Assembly (NCBI GenBank): GCA_040768665.1
Contig: JAXGMN010000022.1
Location: 1 to 64,000 of the forward strand
Direction: 5' to 3'
Length of the DNA: 64,000 nucleotides
DNA from: JABWBD01 sp040768665
GTDB taxonomy: Bacteria > Planctomycetota > Planctomycetia > Pirellulales > Thermoguttaceae
A program made the position numbers and the translations under genes. The notes beneath the pieces are model-generated. The model did not search any database. It was not told the origin of the DNA and worked only from the letters and a program-made list of their open reading frames with translations. Position 1 is the stretch's first letter. Every line of letters begins with the position of its first letter. Positions 43,538-53,116 of this stretch are shown here, in pieces.

Positions 43538-43762
43538 ATGGCCCATTTCACCTTGCCCCCCGAAATTCGGAATTTACCTGTCCCGGAGCGTGTCGCATTG
43601 GTCGAACAGATTTGGGACAGCATTGCCGAGGATGAAGCGGAGTTCCAACTTACCGATACCCAGAAGACCGAGTTGGATCGGCGCTTAGCCCGGCGCGGCT
43701 CATCGGGCTCTCGGGCGTCAGGCTGGGCGGAGGTAAAACGAAGAATCGTGGAGGGGCCATGA
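43538..43762 (+). CDS. Addiction-module antitoxin (ParD-type component)
   Basis: 74 residues from the ATG at 43538. IRNLPVPERVALVEQIWDSI, then EDEAEFQLTDTQKTELDRRL matches the putative addiction module component family (TIGR02574). Its stop overlaps the start of the toxin gene by ATGA. It should bind and neutralise the ParE-like toxin and repress the pair. Confidence 0.85.
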   Translation: MAHFTLPPEIRNLPVPERVALVEQIWDSIAEDEAEFQLTDTQKTELDRRLARRGSSGSRASGWAEVKRRIVEGP

Positions 43763-44091
43763 AGTACCGGCTTGTCATCCAGCCCGAAGCGGAAGCGGAC
43801 CTGGATGAAGCTTACCGATGGTACGAAAAGCAGCGTTCCGGATTGGGAAGCCAATTCATCGAGTGCGTTGAAGCGGTATTGGATCGCATTTCGGAGAGGC
43901 CGGAATTACACGCGGTGGTTTACAGGACGGTTCGGCAGACGCTCGTGAGGCGTTTTCCCTATGTCGTCTGCTACGTGCTCGAGGGGCACTGTGTCGACGT
44001 CGTGGCGGTGTTCCACGGCCAGCGGGATCCGGCGTCCTGGAAGTCGCGAGTCGATGTGCCGGGTGCGGACCCCAGCGACGATAACTTATGA
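43759..44091 (+). CDS. ParE/RelE-family toxin
   Basis: 110 residues. YRLVIQPEAEADLDEAYRWYE is the ParE start, with FIECVEAVLDRISERPELHA and RRFPYVVCYVLEGHCVDVVAVFHGQRDP at the end. ParE toxins inhibit gyrase, RelE toxins cleave mRNA; the sequence fits ParE better. A four-base overlap with the antitoxin gene shows translational coupling. The pair may stabilise the segment between the two IS91 copies. Confidence 0.9.
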   Translation: MKYRLVIQPEAEADLDEAYRWYEKQRSGLGSQFIECVEAVLDRISERPELHAVVYRTVRQTLVRRFPYVVCYVLEGHCVDVVAVFHGQRDPASWKSRVDVPGADPSDDNL

Positions 44092-44532
44092 AGGATTAGA
44101 TTGTGCGGCGGCCGAAGGGGACGATGTGGCGCGGCGAGAGATTGGATGACCGAATGGACGCGGCAGGGGAGAGGTCCAGCCACAATCTAATCCCTGGTTC
44201 AAGTAGCCCGCGGCGGGCAGCGAGAAGAGACGGCGGCGTCTGGCATGGCGCTCGCTAGAGGGTTTTGCATTTTGCGGGGATGATTCTGGGGAGCGTTCCA
44301 GAGTATCGCAAGGGCGGAGATCGTCGTGGCGTCGAGTTCAGGATGGGCTGTGGGCGTCGATCGTGTGGCCATGTGTGGATTGGAGTGAGGTTGGGGCGTG
44401 GCGGACAGCGCCGATTTTCGCCGCCGGTGCGGACCCTCAGCGTAGGAGGCGTGGGGAGTCGCCGAAAGCGAGCTTCCCCGGCGCCGCCTCTGGGTGCCAG
44501 CCGCGGTGTGGGGCCGTACGGCTTTGCTTGGT

Positions 44533-45699
44533 TTAGCTGCTATCGAATCGTACACCCGGCGCGGGAAGGAAGCCGATGTAAATCATCTCGGCGCCACAAT
44601 CCGGACAGGTCGGAGGATGGGCGACCGGCAGCGGCTTGGCGGCCACAAGCAACACGTAGACGGAATTCAGCGTGACGGTGACCAGCATTTTCAGCCACTC
44701 CCGATCGATCCGCTGGCGCGCATGGGCGAAGCCGTAGTGCCGGACCTTCTGAAAACCGCTTGGCAGGACGTGCTGCAGGAAGCGGCGAATGAACTCTTCG
44801 GCGGTCACGGTCATGGCACGCAGGCGGCGGCTACCGCTCTTGCGGTAGGTGAAAGTGACGCGGCCCAAGCCGTCGGGTTCTGGTTCGCAGTGGACCAGGC
44901 GGCGGTTGCTGATTGCCACGCGGTAGACGTAGGGCGCCAGATAGTGCAGGGCCTGGCGGCCATCCCCGACGGCCTTGCTGTGGACCACCCACTTCTTGTT
45001 GCCGACCGCTTCGCGGGCTTCGTCGGCCAGGCCGCTGGCCGCCAGGCAGTCGAGGAACTTGGCGCGATAGATCGTCGAAGCCGCCTTGACCGGGACGAAG
45101 AAATCGACGCGGCTGGGCAACCACTGTTGACCGTCTTCGCTGAGCGCTCCCCCCGGGACGATGAAATGCACGTGGGGATGGTAGCTCAAGGTGCGTCCCC
45201 AGGTGTGCAAGACGCCCGTGAACCCCAGGCGGCTGGAGCCGACATACTTGGGGTTGGTGGCCAACTCCCGCAAGGTCGCCGCCGCCGCGTGGAACATGGC
45301 TCGGTAGCACTCGCGAGGATGGGCGCGTGCGAACGGGCGGAGTTCTTGCGGCAGGGTGAAGGTGATCAGGAAGTAGGCGCAGGGCAAGAGCTTTTCCAGT
45401 TGCTGTTCGAGCCACTGCTTGGCCTTGTGCCCCTGGCACAGGGGACAATGCCGATTGCCACAGGACTGCGGCAGGGCGTGGTACGTGCCGCAGGTGTCGC
45501 AACGGTACACCGCGTGTCCCAGTTGTCCGGTGCGGCAGCGTGCGAGTTGGTCCATCACCCGGAGCTGCTCGCGGCTCATGCGGGGCGCGTGCTTGGCGCG
45601 GTAGGCCGGGCCGTACTGGCGAAAGATCTGGCCGAGGGTGGGGCGGGCCGTGGCCTGATCCGCCTCGGCCGGTGGTGGGCAGAGTGAGGTTTCACCCAT
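44533..45699 (-). CDS. IS91-family transposase (Y2/HUH)
   Basis: 388 residues and intact. N-terminal zinc-binding region CRTGQLGHAVYRCDTCGTYH and CGNRHCPLCQGHKA, then FLITFTLPQELRPFARAHP, the HUH metal motif HPHVHFIVPGG, and the Y2 region YLAPYVYRVAISNRRL with its tyrosines. It ends with a second zinc ribbon (PPTCPDCGAEMIYIG). It moves DNA by rolling-circle replication. Its start overlaps the recombinase stop by a few bases, so the two are co-translated. Confidence 0.92.
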   Translation of the reverse strand: MGETSLCPPPAEADQATARPTLGQIFRQYGPAYRAKHAPRMSREQLRVMDQLARCRTGQLGHAVYRCDTCGTYHALPQSCGNRHCPLCQGHKAKQWLEQQLEKLLPCAYFLITFTLPQELRPFARAHPRECYRAMFHAAAATLRELATNPKYVGSSRLGFTGVLHTWGRTLSYHPHVHFIVPGGALSEDGQQWLPSRVDFFVPVKAASTIYRAKFLDCLAASGLADEAREAVGNKKWVVHSKAVGDGRQALHYLAPYVYRVAISNRRLVHCEPEPDGLGRVTFTYRKSGSRRLRAMTVTAEEFIRRFLQHVLPSGFQKVRHYGFAHARQRIDREWLKMLVTVTLNSVYVLLVAAKPLPVAHPPTCPDCGAEMIYIGFLPAPGVRFDSS

Positions 45700-46654
45700 G
45701 GTCGCCCACCTGCCGATCGTTCATCAAGGCGTTGATCTTGGCCACGACGACTTCCTCTCCCACGGTCGTCAGGTGGAGGTAGATCGTGGTGGTCATCAGC
45801 GTGCTGTGGCCCATGTATTTCTGGATCTGCCGCAGATTGACGCCGGCTTCGAGCAGGTGCGTGGCGTAGCAGTGGCGCAGGGTGTGGGTAGTGACTCCGC
45901 GTTTGGCCCAGCCCAGTTCGTCCACCACTTTTTGATGCAACCCTGGACGGTGGTGACGGCCATGGGACGCTGGGCTGTAGACGCCTGTTGGTGATTGCGG
46001 CCTTCGCAAGGGAAGAGCCATTGGGGATGGCGATGGGTGGCCCAGTGGCGGCGGAGCAGGTGGAGCGTCTTTGGCGTGAGGGGGATGAGACGGTCTTTGT
46101 GTCCCTTGCCCCGGCGGACATGCACCAACATCCGCCCGGCGTCGATGTCGGAAACCTGCAGATGCAGCGCCTCCTGCAAGCGCAGCCCCAGGGAATAGAC
46201 GGTCCAGAAGAAGCACTTCAGAGCCGGCTTGCGGATGGCGGCCATGAGTTGATCGACTTCGGGAATCGTCAACACGGTAGGCAACTTGAACTGCTTGGGG
46301 ACACGGAGCTTGGTGAGCGTGGGCCAGTCCTGCGGGCAGGTGTGGCGGTAGAAGAACTTGATTCCGGAGTAGGCGACCTTGAGAGAATTGCCTTCCCATT
46401 GTTGATCGTTCTTGATGAACAGCAGGTATCGGCGCAAGTCGTTTTCCGAAGCCTGATCGGGCGACTTCTTGAGCCACTGTGCAAACTTGCGGACCGCGCG
46501 GAGGTAGGATTCCTGAGTCCGCTGGCGACAGGCCGGCCAACTGCATGTCGTGGAGCATCCGCTGGGCGAGCGGGGTGAGGGGGATCCCTTTTCGCTTGGC
46601 GGGAGTGGACGAGGGGCGAGCGGGTCGGTGAGAATGGGAGGAACGACGTGCCAT
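45692..46654 (-). CDS. Tyrosine recombinase of the IS91-type element (needs two frame changes)
   Basis: The ATG at 46654 has AGGAG upstream. Although this frame is open for 320 codons, the family sequence uses it only at both ends: LTPLAQRMLHDMQLAGLSP at the start and GVTTHTLRHCYATHLLEAGV with YMGHSTLMTTTIYLHL at the end. The middle lies in another frame (TQESYLRAVRKFAQWLKKSP, FFWTVYSLGLRLQEALHLQV, VRRGKGHKDRLIPL). The first change, near 46521, is +1 (CCA-G-CGG). The return, at 45928-45933, is -1 at C-AAA-AAG, a near-match to a slippery site. Arg in LGLRLQEALHL and GKGHKDR, HTLRH, and the catalytic Tyr in TTTIYLHL are all encoded. Confidence 0.75.
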   Translation of the reverse strand: MARRSSHSHRPARPSSTPAKRKGIPLTPLAQRMLHDMQLAGLSPADSGILPPRGPQVCTVAQEVARSGFGKRLAPIPAVHQERSTMGRQFSQGRLLRNQVLLPPHLPAGLAHAHQAPCPQAVQVAYRVDDSRSRSTHGRHPQAGSEVLLLDRLFPGAALAGGAASAGFRHRRRADVGACPPGQGTQRPSHPPHAKDAPPAPPPLGHPSPSPMALPLRRPQSPTGVYSPASHGRHHRPGLHQKVVDELGWAKRGVTTHTLRHCYATHLLEAGVNLRQIQKYMGHSTLMTTTIYLHLTTVGEEVVVAKINALMNDRQVGDHG

Positions 46655-46844
46655 GGGACAGTACTCCTGAAATTGCCTCCGCGGAGGTCGCGTGCCAAAG
46701 TGGCCCGCGAAAACCCGCCGCGGTCAAGAGCACTGTGCTTGGCGTGAGACGTAAATGCAAAAACTGTTTGGCGCTGACCGAACCGTTCGGTCACGCCACG
46801 AGTACCCGCCGCGCCAGCGGCTTACTTGAACCAGCGGATGCAGT

Positions 46845-46913
46845 TGACCGGGGACCGCAGTCAACGGTTTTCGAGAGGGTGCAATCGGTTACCGCGGTCC
46901 CCGGCAACTGATC
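46845..46913. repeat. Inverted repeat next to the IS91 end
   Basis: GTTGACCGGGGACCGC and GCGGTCCCCGGCAAC pair across about 35 bases. The GGGGACCGC core is of the dispersed planctomycete repeat type. No gene lies in 46,834-47,048. Confidence 0.55.
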
Positions 46914-47048
46914 CTGAGCGTTCGCTGAGCGCAGAGCACCGAGTAGCAGGGGTGGGGATGGTTGCCAAGTTTTGTAAATGTCCAGACCTGGAAACAACGT
47001 GACTACTTCGGCTTTCAAGCTGCTGACCAAAAGCCGCGGAGGTGACTG

Positions 47049-47390
47049 ATGGTTCCCGACGAGATTCGACGGAAGCGTGACGAGCTGGCGATGGTCGACT
47101 GCCAGGTGAACTGGTGCGATGACCAGGGACTCGCCGACGAGAACATGCCGGGAGCCGGCCCTGGCGGAGACCTGAACCCGTTCGGCTGGTACGTCGTCGG
47201 CAGCACGGGCGGCGGCAACGGGGTGGTCGTGCGGGCCGACGACCCAGGCGTCTACTTCGCCGACCACGAATGGGACGCCGACAACACGGCGGACGCCGTG
47301 CGGCGGGCCCTCGTCCCACTGGCACCGTCGATCGAAGAGTTTCAGCGCAACGTGGTGGAGATCGAGGCCCTCTTGGACAAGATCGGCTGA
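47049..47390 (+). CDS. Hypothetical protein, SMI1/KNR4-like immunity protein possible
   Basis: 113 residues (MVPDEIRRKRDELAMVDCQV, LNPFGWYVVGSTGGGNGVVV, DPGVYFADHEWDADNTADAV, SIEEFQRNVVEIEALL). Acidic and without signal or membrane segment. The GWYVVGSTGGGNGVVV plus SIEEFQRN pattern resembles SUKH (SMI1/KNR4) proteins, many of which are immunity proteins, but I am not sure. It is a solo gene in the mobile region. Confidence 0.6.
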   Translation: MVPDEIRRKRDELAMVDCQVNWCDDQGLADENMPGAGPGGDLNPFGWYVVGSTGGGNGVVVRADDPGVYFADHEWDADNTADAVRRALVPLAPSIEEFQRNVVEIEALLDKIG

Positions 47391-48000
47391 GTTTTCATCA
47401 GGGGCGGCGGTTCCAGGCACGTTGCGCCGAACCAGCCGCTGAACCAGACCGGGCCGCCATGACCTTGGTTGCGTTACACACTGCCTCCAGAGGCGGCCCG
47501 GCTGGTTAGCTTAGGCCGCCCACACGAGATGCGCACCAACGTAACTACCCGGCACCCGGCCGAGTTTGTCGGCGATCAAGAGGACGGCGGCGAAAGCGTT
47601 CCTGAAAGCAAGGTCGGTCGCGCCGCATATCCCGGCCGGCTGATCGCGGTCGTTCGGCGGCTTGGCCCTACGTCATCAAGGGGGCGGCAACGCGAGACGT
47701 GGTGCATGTCCCTCAACATCACAGCCATTGCCGAGAAGCTCAACCAACTCGCGCCGCCGCATCCGCGCAATAACTCCAATCCCCGCCTCCACTTACGCCT
47801 CTTGTTTCAAGAAATTGCTTGACCTAGCGCGCCGCATCGGCCACAATGACGCAGGTGAATGGACATGTGAACACATGCCCCCTCGGGCCGGCACCAGCCA
47901 ACTCGGCTCGCCGCTCCGAAGCTCTTTGACAACTTGGTAAACGGCTCCGCCCGACCGGCGACTTCCCTCCGCTGACCAGCGGGCCAAGACGATCCACGGC
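47391..48000. other. Long non-coding stretch
   Basis: 610 bp without a supported gene. A short open frame (47,469-47,822) lacks a ribosome site and family similarity. The last 100 bp lead in frame towards the IS1182 fragment and are probably its degraded front part. Confidence 0.4.
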
Positions 48001-48700
48001 TACGGCGTGCAATTTCTGTCGGACTTGAGGTACGGCCTGATCTGGGCGTTTGCGGTGTTTCCGGCGGGCGACGGCTTCCGGCCGCAGATTACCGACTGGG
48101 GGATCCGGACGAAGCGAATCTTCCGGTGGGAGCGGATCCAGTTGACCTCGGACCGTGAATACACGATTGCCAAAGCGATTCACGAGTGGGAGAAGGAGCA
48201 GGTGTATCACTACGGTCCGCGTGCGGATATCGATGAGAAGAAGAAAGGCATCTTCACGGAGGCGGACTTCGAAGTGTACACGTTCTATGCGACCTGTCCG
48301 AACGGCGCGAGGCTGACGCGGAAGCCGAACGTGTTTGTGCGAGGATCGAGCGAACAGTGGCGTTATCAGGCGAAGGGGACGGACTGCCAAGGCTGCTCGC
48401 GTCGGGGGGAGTGTACGAAGGGGAAGAACCCGCGGATGCTTTGTGTCAACGTGTATCTTCAAAAGCATGCCGCGCGGATGAAGGCGGATCCGGAGCGGAC
48501 TCGCGACCTGTTGGGGCGGCACCGGGCGACGGTCGAAGGGATCGTGAACAACCTGATGAACCACCAGGGCGTGCGTCACGCTCGCTGGAAAGGGCTGGCG
48601 TTGGCGCGCGTGCAGGTTGGCTTGGCCATCGTGCTTCTGAACACGCGGAAGTGGCACAAGATCCGTTGCGGCCAACTTGCACCGATGACGTTGAAGTCCG
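48001..48700 (+). pseudogene. IS1182-type transposase C-terminal fragment
   Basis: About 233 residues of the C-terminal half of a DDE transposase: RADIDEKKKGIFTEADFEVY, DCQGCSRRGECTKGKNPRML, RTRDLLGRHRATVEGIVNNL and VQVGLAIVLLNTRKWHKI. The zinc-like CxxC..C block and the VEG..NNLMNHQGVR stretch identify the IS1182 family. The N-terminal catalytic part is missing. At 48701 the IS66 element starts, so the last residues of the open frame come from it. Confidence 0.78.
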
Positions 48701-48780
48701 GTAAGCGTGCACCAGAACCATTGTTGACGTCTGGCTTATTCTGAGGGTTTTCGAGAACCCCTACAGAAAGGAGCTAGACC

Positions 48781-49167
48781 ATGGCACGCAGATCCGATCC
48801 GGCCAAGCTGCGAGAATGGAGCGACCGCTTCCGGCGATTCAGGAAATCATCTCAGACGATTGGCGACTTCTGCCGGGCTGAGGCGGTGTCTGAGGCGTCG
48901 TTCTACTATTGGAAGCGGAGGCTTCCGGGCAGTGGCGACCAACGACGTCGCCAAAGCGTGAAGCGGCGTCCGCGCTTCGGGCCAGCCGCGGTTTCCTTGA
49001 CCGGCTTCCGATCGGTGGTGGTAACGCCACCGGCAAACGCGGCATGCGTGAAAGTTCGGTTGCCAAATGGCGCGGGGATCGAGATGAGAAACGACCTGGT
49101 CGTGATCGAGCAGGTTGTGAAACAACTGCTCGATCACCAGACGAGTGCGGAGGAGAAGGGATGTTGA
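48781..49167 (+). CDS. tnpA: IS66 accessory protein TnpA
   Basis: 128 residues. RSDPAKLREWSDRFRRFRKS, then IGDFCRAEAVSEASFYYWKR is the helix-turn-helix of IS66 TnpA, and VKVRLPNGAGIEM is the conserved C-terminal block. Its stop overlaps the tnpB start (GGATGTTGA), the usual translational coupling. It is needed with TnpB for IS66 transposition. Confidence 0.9.
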   Translation: MARRSDPAKLREWSDRFRRFRKSSQTIGDFCRAEAVSEASFYYWKRRLPGSGDQRRRQSVKRRPRFGPAAVSLTGFRSVVVTPPANAACVKVRLPNGAGIEMRNDLVVIEQVVKQLLDHQTSAEEKGC

Positions 49168-49528
49168 ACCTCACCACGCCAACGAAGATTTACATCTATA
49201 CGCCCGTGGCCGATATGCGAGGGATCGATGGCCTTAGCGGGATCGTCCGCAGCGAGTTTGGCGAAGATCCCACCGACGGCAGCCTGTACGTCTTCATCAA
49301 TCGCCGTCGCGACCGGATGAAGATCCTGCACTTCGACGGTGGCGGGTTCTGGTTGTACTACCGACTGCTGGAGGCCGGCACGTTCGAAGAAGTCAAGGAC
49401 CCGACGAATCCCACTGCCTGATCATCGATGGTACGCAACTGGCGATGCTGCTGTCTGGTGTGTCGCTGGCAGCGGCTCATCGTCGGCGAAAGCGGTATTC
49501 GTCCCGCGGATCCGGACGAGCGGCTTAA
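49161..49528 (+). pseudogene. tnpB: IS66 accessory protein TnpB, frameshifted
   Basis: YIYTPVADMRGIDGLSGIVR, then GSLYVFINRRRDRMKILHFD and GGFWLYYRLLEAGTFE match TnpB of IS66. After EVKDPTNP the frame stops at 49421. The family C-terminus continues in another frame (CLIIDGTQLAMLLSGVSL, AAAHRRRKRY) up to TAA 49526-49528. A single-base change near 49,412 explains this. The element may therefore be inactive. Confidence 0.85.
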
Positions 49529-49600
49529 GAGCTTTCTTGGCCCGAAGACTTCCTCAGCAAACACGGTTTCGTCGCGCGGCGAAATCGTGTTTGTTTTTTT

Positions 49601-51152
49601 GTAACCGTTCACGGGTGCGCACTGCCAAACAGAGAGGCACGACATAGAGGCGAGCGAGTGGTGAAGGGAATCGCCGTCAGGTGCCTGACGGCAATAGGGA
49701 GGGTGGAGGAAGACCACGAAGATGAGATTCAATCGATTCCAGCAGGAACTCAAATACCGAGCGACTTTGTTGGGCGCAGGTGGCGATGGTGGTCCAGATG
49801 CGTTCGCACCAGCGGCGGCCGACTTCGCTACGCGTGCCCTGGGTAATTCGCCGGTCGATCACCACGAATCGAATTGCTTGTTCCGCCAGGTTGTTTGTCG
49901 GCTCGATGCCCGGCGTAGTGATAAACTGGAAGTAGGCTTCGCCGTGCTTGTGGAACCGTTTGGCCAAGTTCTGCATGCTTGCCTTGCGGCACCTCTGTCG
50001 TCGCCGCGCTGAGATCTCGGCCCGAGCAGCTTCCAGTTTTTGGGCAAAACCGCTTTGCTGAGTTCTTCGCGTCGGTGGATCACAGCAAACAGATCGCGAA
50101 GCTTTCGCGAATTCGCTCCCCGTATGCTTTCTGCTTCTTGTCCGGCAGCGTGGTGAGAAATTTCACGTCGCGGATCAGGTGCGCGCAAGCAAAACTGGAC
50201 CAGCACACCGAACATACGCATATACTTGCGGTAAGCGCTGAAGTAGTCGCAGCCCAACACGCCGTCGAATTCTTCGCCCAAAGTGGCGATGAGTACATCC
50301 GAGCCGCGCGAGGGCTCGATGCGAAAGAGCGTGTAGAGTTCCGCACGAAAGCACCACGTCCAGAACTTCTTGGCGTTTTCCTTGTGGCCTGTTTCGTCCA
50401 CGTTCAGAAAGGCCTCGCTCGGCAACCGAGCAAGCAGTTCCTCGTACGCCGGTGTCAACCACTGGGTCACCTTGGCAATTACCTTGGCCAAGTACCCCCG
50501 GCTCACCGGGATGCCAACCACGTCGCGGAGATACTTCCGGATCGTGGAAAACGAGGCATGACAGACGCCTTTCATAAAGGCCACCAGCGTCGTCAATTGC
50601 GGGCCGAACAAGCCGCTCTTTTGGATCTCCGTGGGCATGGACGCGTAATGCACCTTGCGGCACTTTCGACACCAATAGGCCAGGGCCCGATGCTCCGTGA
50701 TCCGCACCGGCTGCGAAACCAACTCGACCTGCTGGATTACTTGCGGATCGGCTTTCTGCGAGAAGAGCAATTCGCCCCCGCAGTCCGGACAGCAGTCGAG
50801 CGAATAGAGCAAGGACTCATCAATCATTTCGGGCGGGAATTCAGGCCGCTCGTGGCGCGGGTGTCCTGGTTGGCCACCAGGCTTCCGCTTCTTCCCGCTC
50901 TTCGGCTTGGACTTTTTCGCCTTAACGATGTCGCTCGACGGCGGTTTGGACGAGGTCGAAGAGTTCTTGCGCGCCGCGGCCAGTTCGGCTTCCAATTGGG
51001 CAATGCGTTCCTTCAGCGGCGCCGTGGCCTCAGCCACAGCTTTGCTGATCATCCCCTCAACTTCCTTGCGCGTGAAAACCCTCGGCATTTCCCTGTCATA
51101 CCCAAACGGCTCCAATTTGCCAATATCAGTTCCAAATCCCGTGAACGGTTAC
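49601..51152. mobile_element. Inner IS66-type element with 8-bp target duplication
   Basis: Inverted ends GTAACCGTTCACGGG (49601-49615) and CCCGTGAACGGTTAC (51138-51152). Flanked on both sides by GTTTTTTT (49593-49600 and 51153-51160), an 8-bp duplication as known for IS66. It contains one transposase gene without tnpA or tnpB, as in the ISBst12-type subgroup. Confidence 0.92.
49677..51088 (-). pseudogene. IS66-family transposase of the inner element, frameshifted
   Basis: From MPRVFTRKEVEGMISKAVAE at 51088. A coiled-coil (ATAPLKERIAQLEAELAAAR), Ser/Lys-rich linker (NSSTSSKPPSSDIVKAKKSK), zinc finger (LDCCPDCGGELLF), WCRKCRKVHYA and the catalytic domain (FLNVDETGHKENAKKFWTWC, GVLGCDYFSAYRKY) are readable. 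Frame changes occur near 50,170 and again near 49,975. The end MQNLAKRFHKHGEAYFQFIT, then TTPGIEPTNNLAEQAIRFVV contains the last catalytic Glu. Inactive as read. Confidence 0.85.
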
Positions 51153-51216
51153 GTTTTTTTCTGCGCGCACGCGATTTGGCCTTGCGCGATGGAAAGAAAT
51201 TGCTACACTATCAGCA

Positions 51217-52996
51217 TGACGCAGTGGCACTCACGATCACAGCAAAGACGGCAGCCGCGATCCAAGAGAAGGACGCGGATCTGGCATCGCAACGTGAGCA
51301 ACTGCGGCAACAGGACATCGCTGCTGCAAGAGAAGGACCAGACGATCGCAAAGCTCGAGCAGGAGCGTGACGAGTACAAGCTGGCTTTCGAGAAGCTGAT
51401 CGAGCAGCGGTTTCGCAACCGGAGCGAACGTTATCTGGATAACCCCGATCAGCTCCGTCTGGATTTCGGCAACACGCCCGAGGCGGCCGATGCGGCAGAA
51501 GGACTCGCCGATGCCGTGGAAGATCTCAAGCAGACGATTCCCGAGCACCAGCGCGCCGGCGCCGTCGCAAGCGTGACGAAAGCCTGCCGGCTCATCTTCC
51601 CCGCTATGAAGTGACGGCGGAAGTGACCGACCAGCAGAGGATCTGCCCGACGCATGGCGAGCGGACGCTGTTGCCCGAGTCGATGTGGGATATCACCGAG
51701 ACGCTGGAGTTCGGGCGTCCCAACCTGAAGGTGCGCGTGACGAAGTATCCGAAGTTTGCCTGCCAGAACGAGTCGCAGTGTGGGATTGCTTCGCCGGAGC
51801 GGCCGGCGGGCATTGTGGAAGGCAACAAGTACGACTCGAGCGTGGCGGCCGAGATCATCACCGGCAAGTACAGCTATCATCTGCCGCTGTACCGGCTGCA
51901 GGACTACTTCGGTGGTTGCGGCTGGGTGCCGTCGCGCAGCACCCAGTGCAATATCCTCGCCAACGTGTTCGAGATCGTTCAGCCGTTGCTGGGCTTCTTC
52001 AAGAGCGTAGTGCAAACGGACGGGATCATCGGCTGTGACGACACCGGCGTGACGCTCTTGTACCCGAAGGTGCTTCCCGCGTTTGACCTGAGCGATCCGA
52101 AGCAGCGACGGATGCAGGAAGTGTTTCAGGAAGCGCTGGACAAGAAGCTGCCCAGCATCAACGGGAAGATGTGGGCCTACCGCGGAATGGACATCAAGCT
52201 GAACGTGTTCGACTTCACGGTCAGCCGGCATCGGGACGGTCCGGAGCTGTTCTTTGCGGACTACGAGGGGAAGTTGTTGGGTGACTGCTGGCATGGATTC
52301 GAGGCGATTGCCGTCTCGTCGGAGGGACGCATTGAGCGTGCGGCGTGCAATTCGCATGCGCGGCGAAAGTTTGAGTCCTCGACCGCCTATCCCGAGGATC
52401 GGAAACAGTGGCTGCGTTGGTATCAGCAGTTGTACGACATTGAAGACCGCGGCAAGGCGTTGTCGCTCGAGGAGCGTCTGGCCTTGCGTCAGAGCGAAGC
52501 GAAACCGATCTGGGATGCCATGGAGGTCTGGCTGGAGGAAGTGAAGCAGCGGACGACGAACGTGATCTTGCCGAAGAGCGACTTCGCCAAGGCCCTGCAG
52601 TACGTGCGCAATCACGCCGTCGAACTACGACGTTACTTGGACGACCCGCGGCTGCCCATGGACAACAACGAAACCGAACAACTGATGAAGCAGGTCGCGC
52701 TGGGTCGCAAGAACTGGCTCTTCGCCGGCAGCGTAGCCGGCGGCGAACGGAGCGCCGGCTTCTTGACGCTAACCAGCAGTGCGCTGCGCAACGACCTGGA
52801 TGTCTGGCTCTACGTCAAGGATGTTCTCGACCAACTGCTCGCGGGCAGCACCGACTACGAGCGGTTGCTTCCGTGGAACTGGGCTGCCTCCCATCCGGAA
52901 GCGATCCGCACCTATCGCGTCGAGGAGCGGCGTGACCGCTCGGCCCACCGTGCCGCCCGACGAGCCGACCGACGCAACGGCTCCCGCTCTGCCTGA
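51217..52996 (+). pseudogene. tnpC: IS66 transposase TnpC of the outer element, N-terminus frameshifted
   Basis: The body from 51,611 is intact: QRICPTHGERTLLPESMWDI, YHLPLYRLQDYFGGCGWVPS, TDGIIGCDDTGVTLLYP (catalytic Asp), NSHARRKFESSTAYPEDRKQ and PRLPMDNNETEQLMKQVALG (catalytic Glu), ending at 52996. The N-terminal coiled-coil part is split over frames (AKTAAAIQEKDADLASQREQ in one, QTIAKLEQERDEYKLAFEKL in another). Another change precedes the body near 51,570. About 590 residues if repaired. Confidence 0.82.
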
Positions 52997-53116
52997 GGCC
53001 CCGGCCGGCACGCACTTCACGCTGCCGCGTCCCCACGCTCTCCCCGTGTCGCCTGCCCGGCCGCACCGCCCCGGCTCCGCGGCCGCGGCAGGGACATGGT
53101 TCTGGTGTACGTTTAC

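Larger units (their letters stand above)
44195..46833. mobile_element. IS91-type element, copy 2 (2,639 bp)
   Basis: Left end TGGTTCAAGTAGCCCGCGGC, right end GCGGCTTACTTGAACCA (to 46833). It lies in direct orientation with copy 1. It encodes an intact Y2 transposase and a tyrosine recombinase, both on the minus strand, the recombinase being upstream. Some IS91 members are known to carry such an integrase gene. Similarity to copy 1 continues about 90 bp past the left end (44,102-44,194). Confidence 0.88.
48701..53116. mobile_element. Outer IS66 element carrying a second IS66-type element
   Basis: Left end GTAAGCGTGCACCAGAACCA (48701-48720) and right end TGGTTCTGGTGTACGTTTAC (53097-53116) are inverted repeats with two mismatches. 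Order: tnpA, tnpB, [inserted element], tnpC. Without the 1,552-bp insert and its 8-bp duplication it is 2,856 bp, normal for IS66. Flanks differ (an IS1182 fragment at left, a truncated DUF4238 gene at right), and no 8-bp target duplication is seen, so rearrangement followed insertion. Confidence 0.88.
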
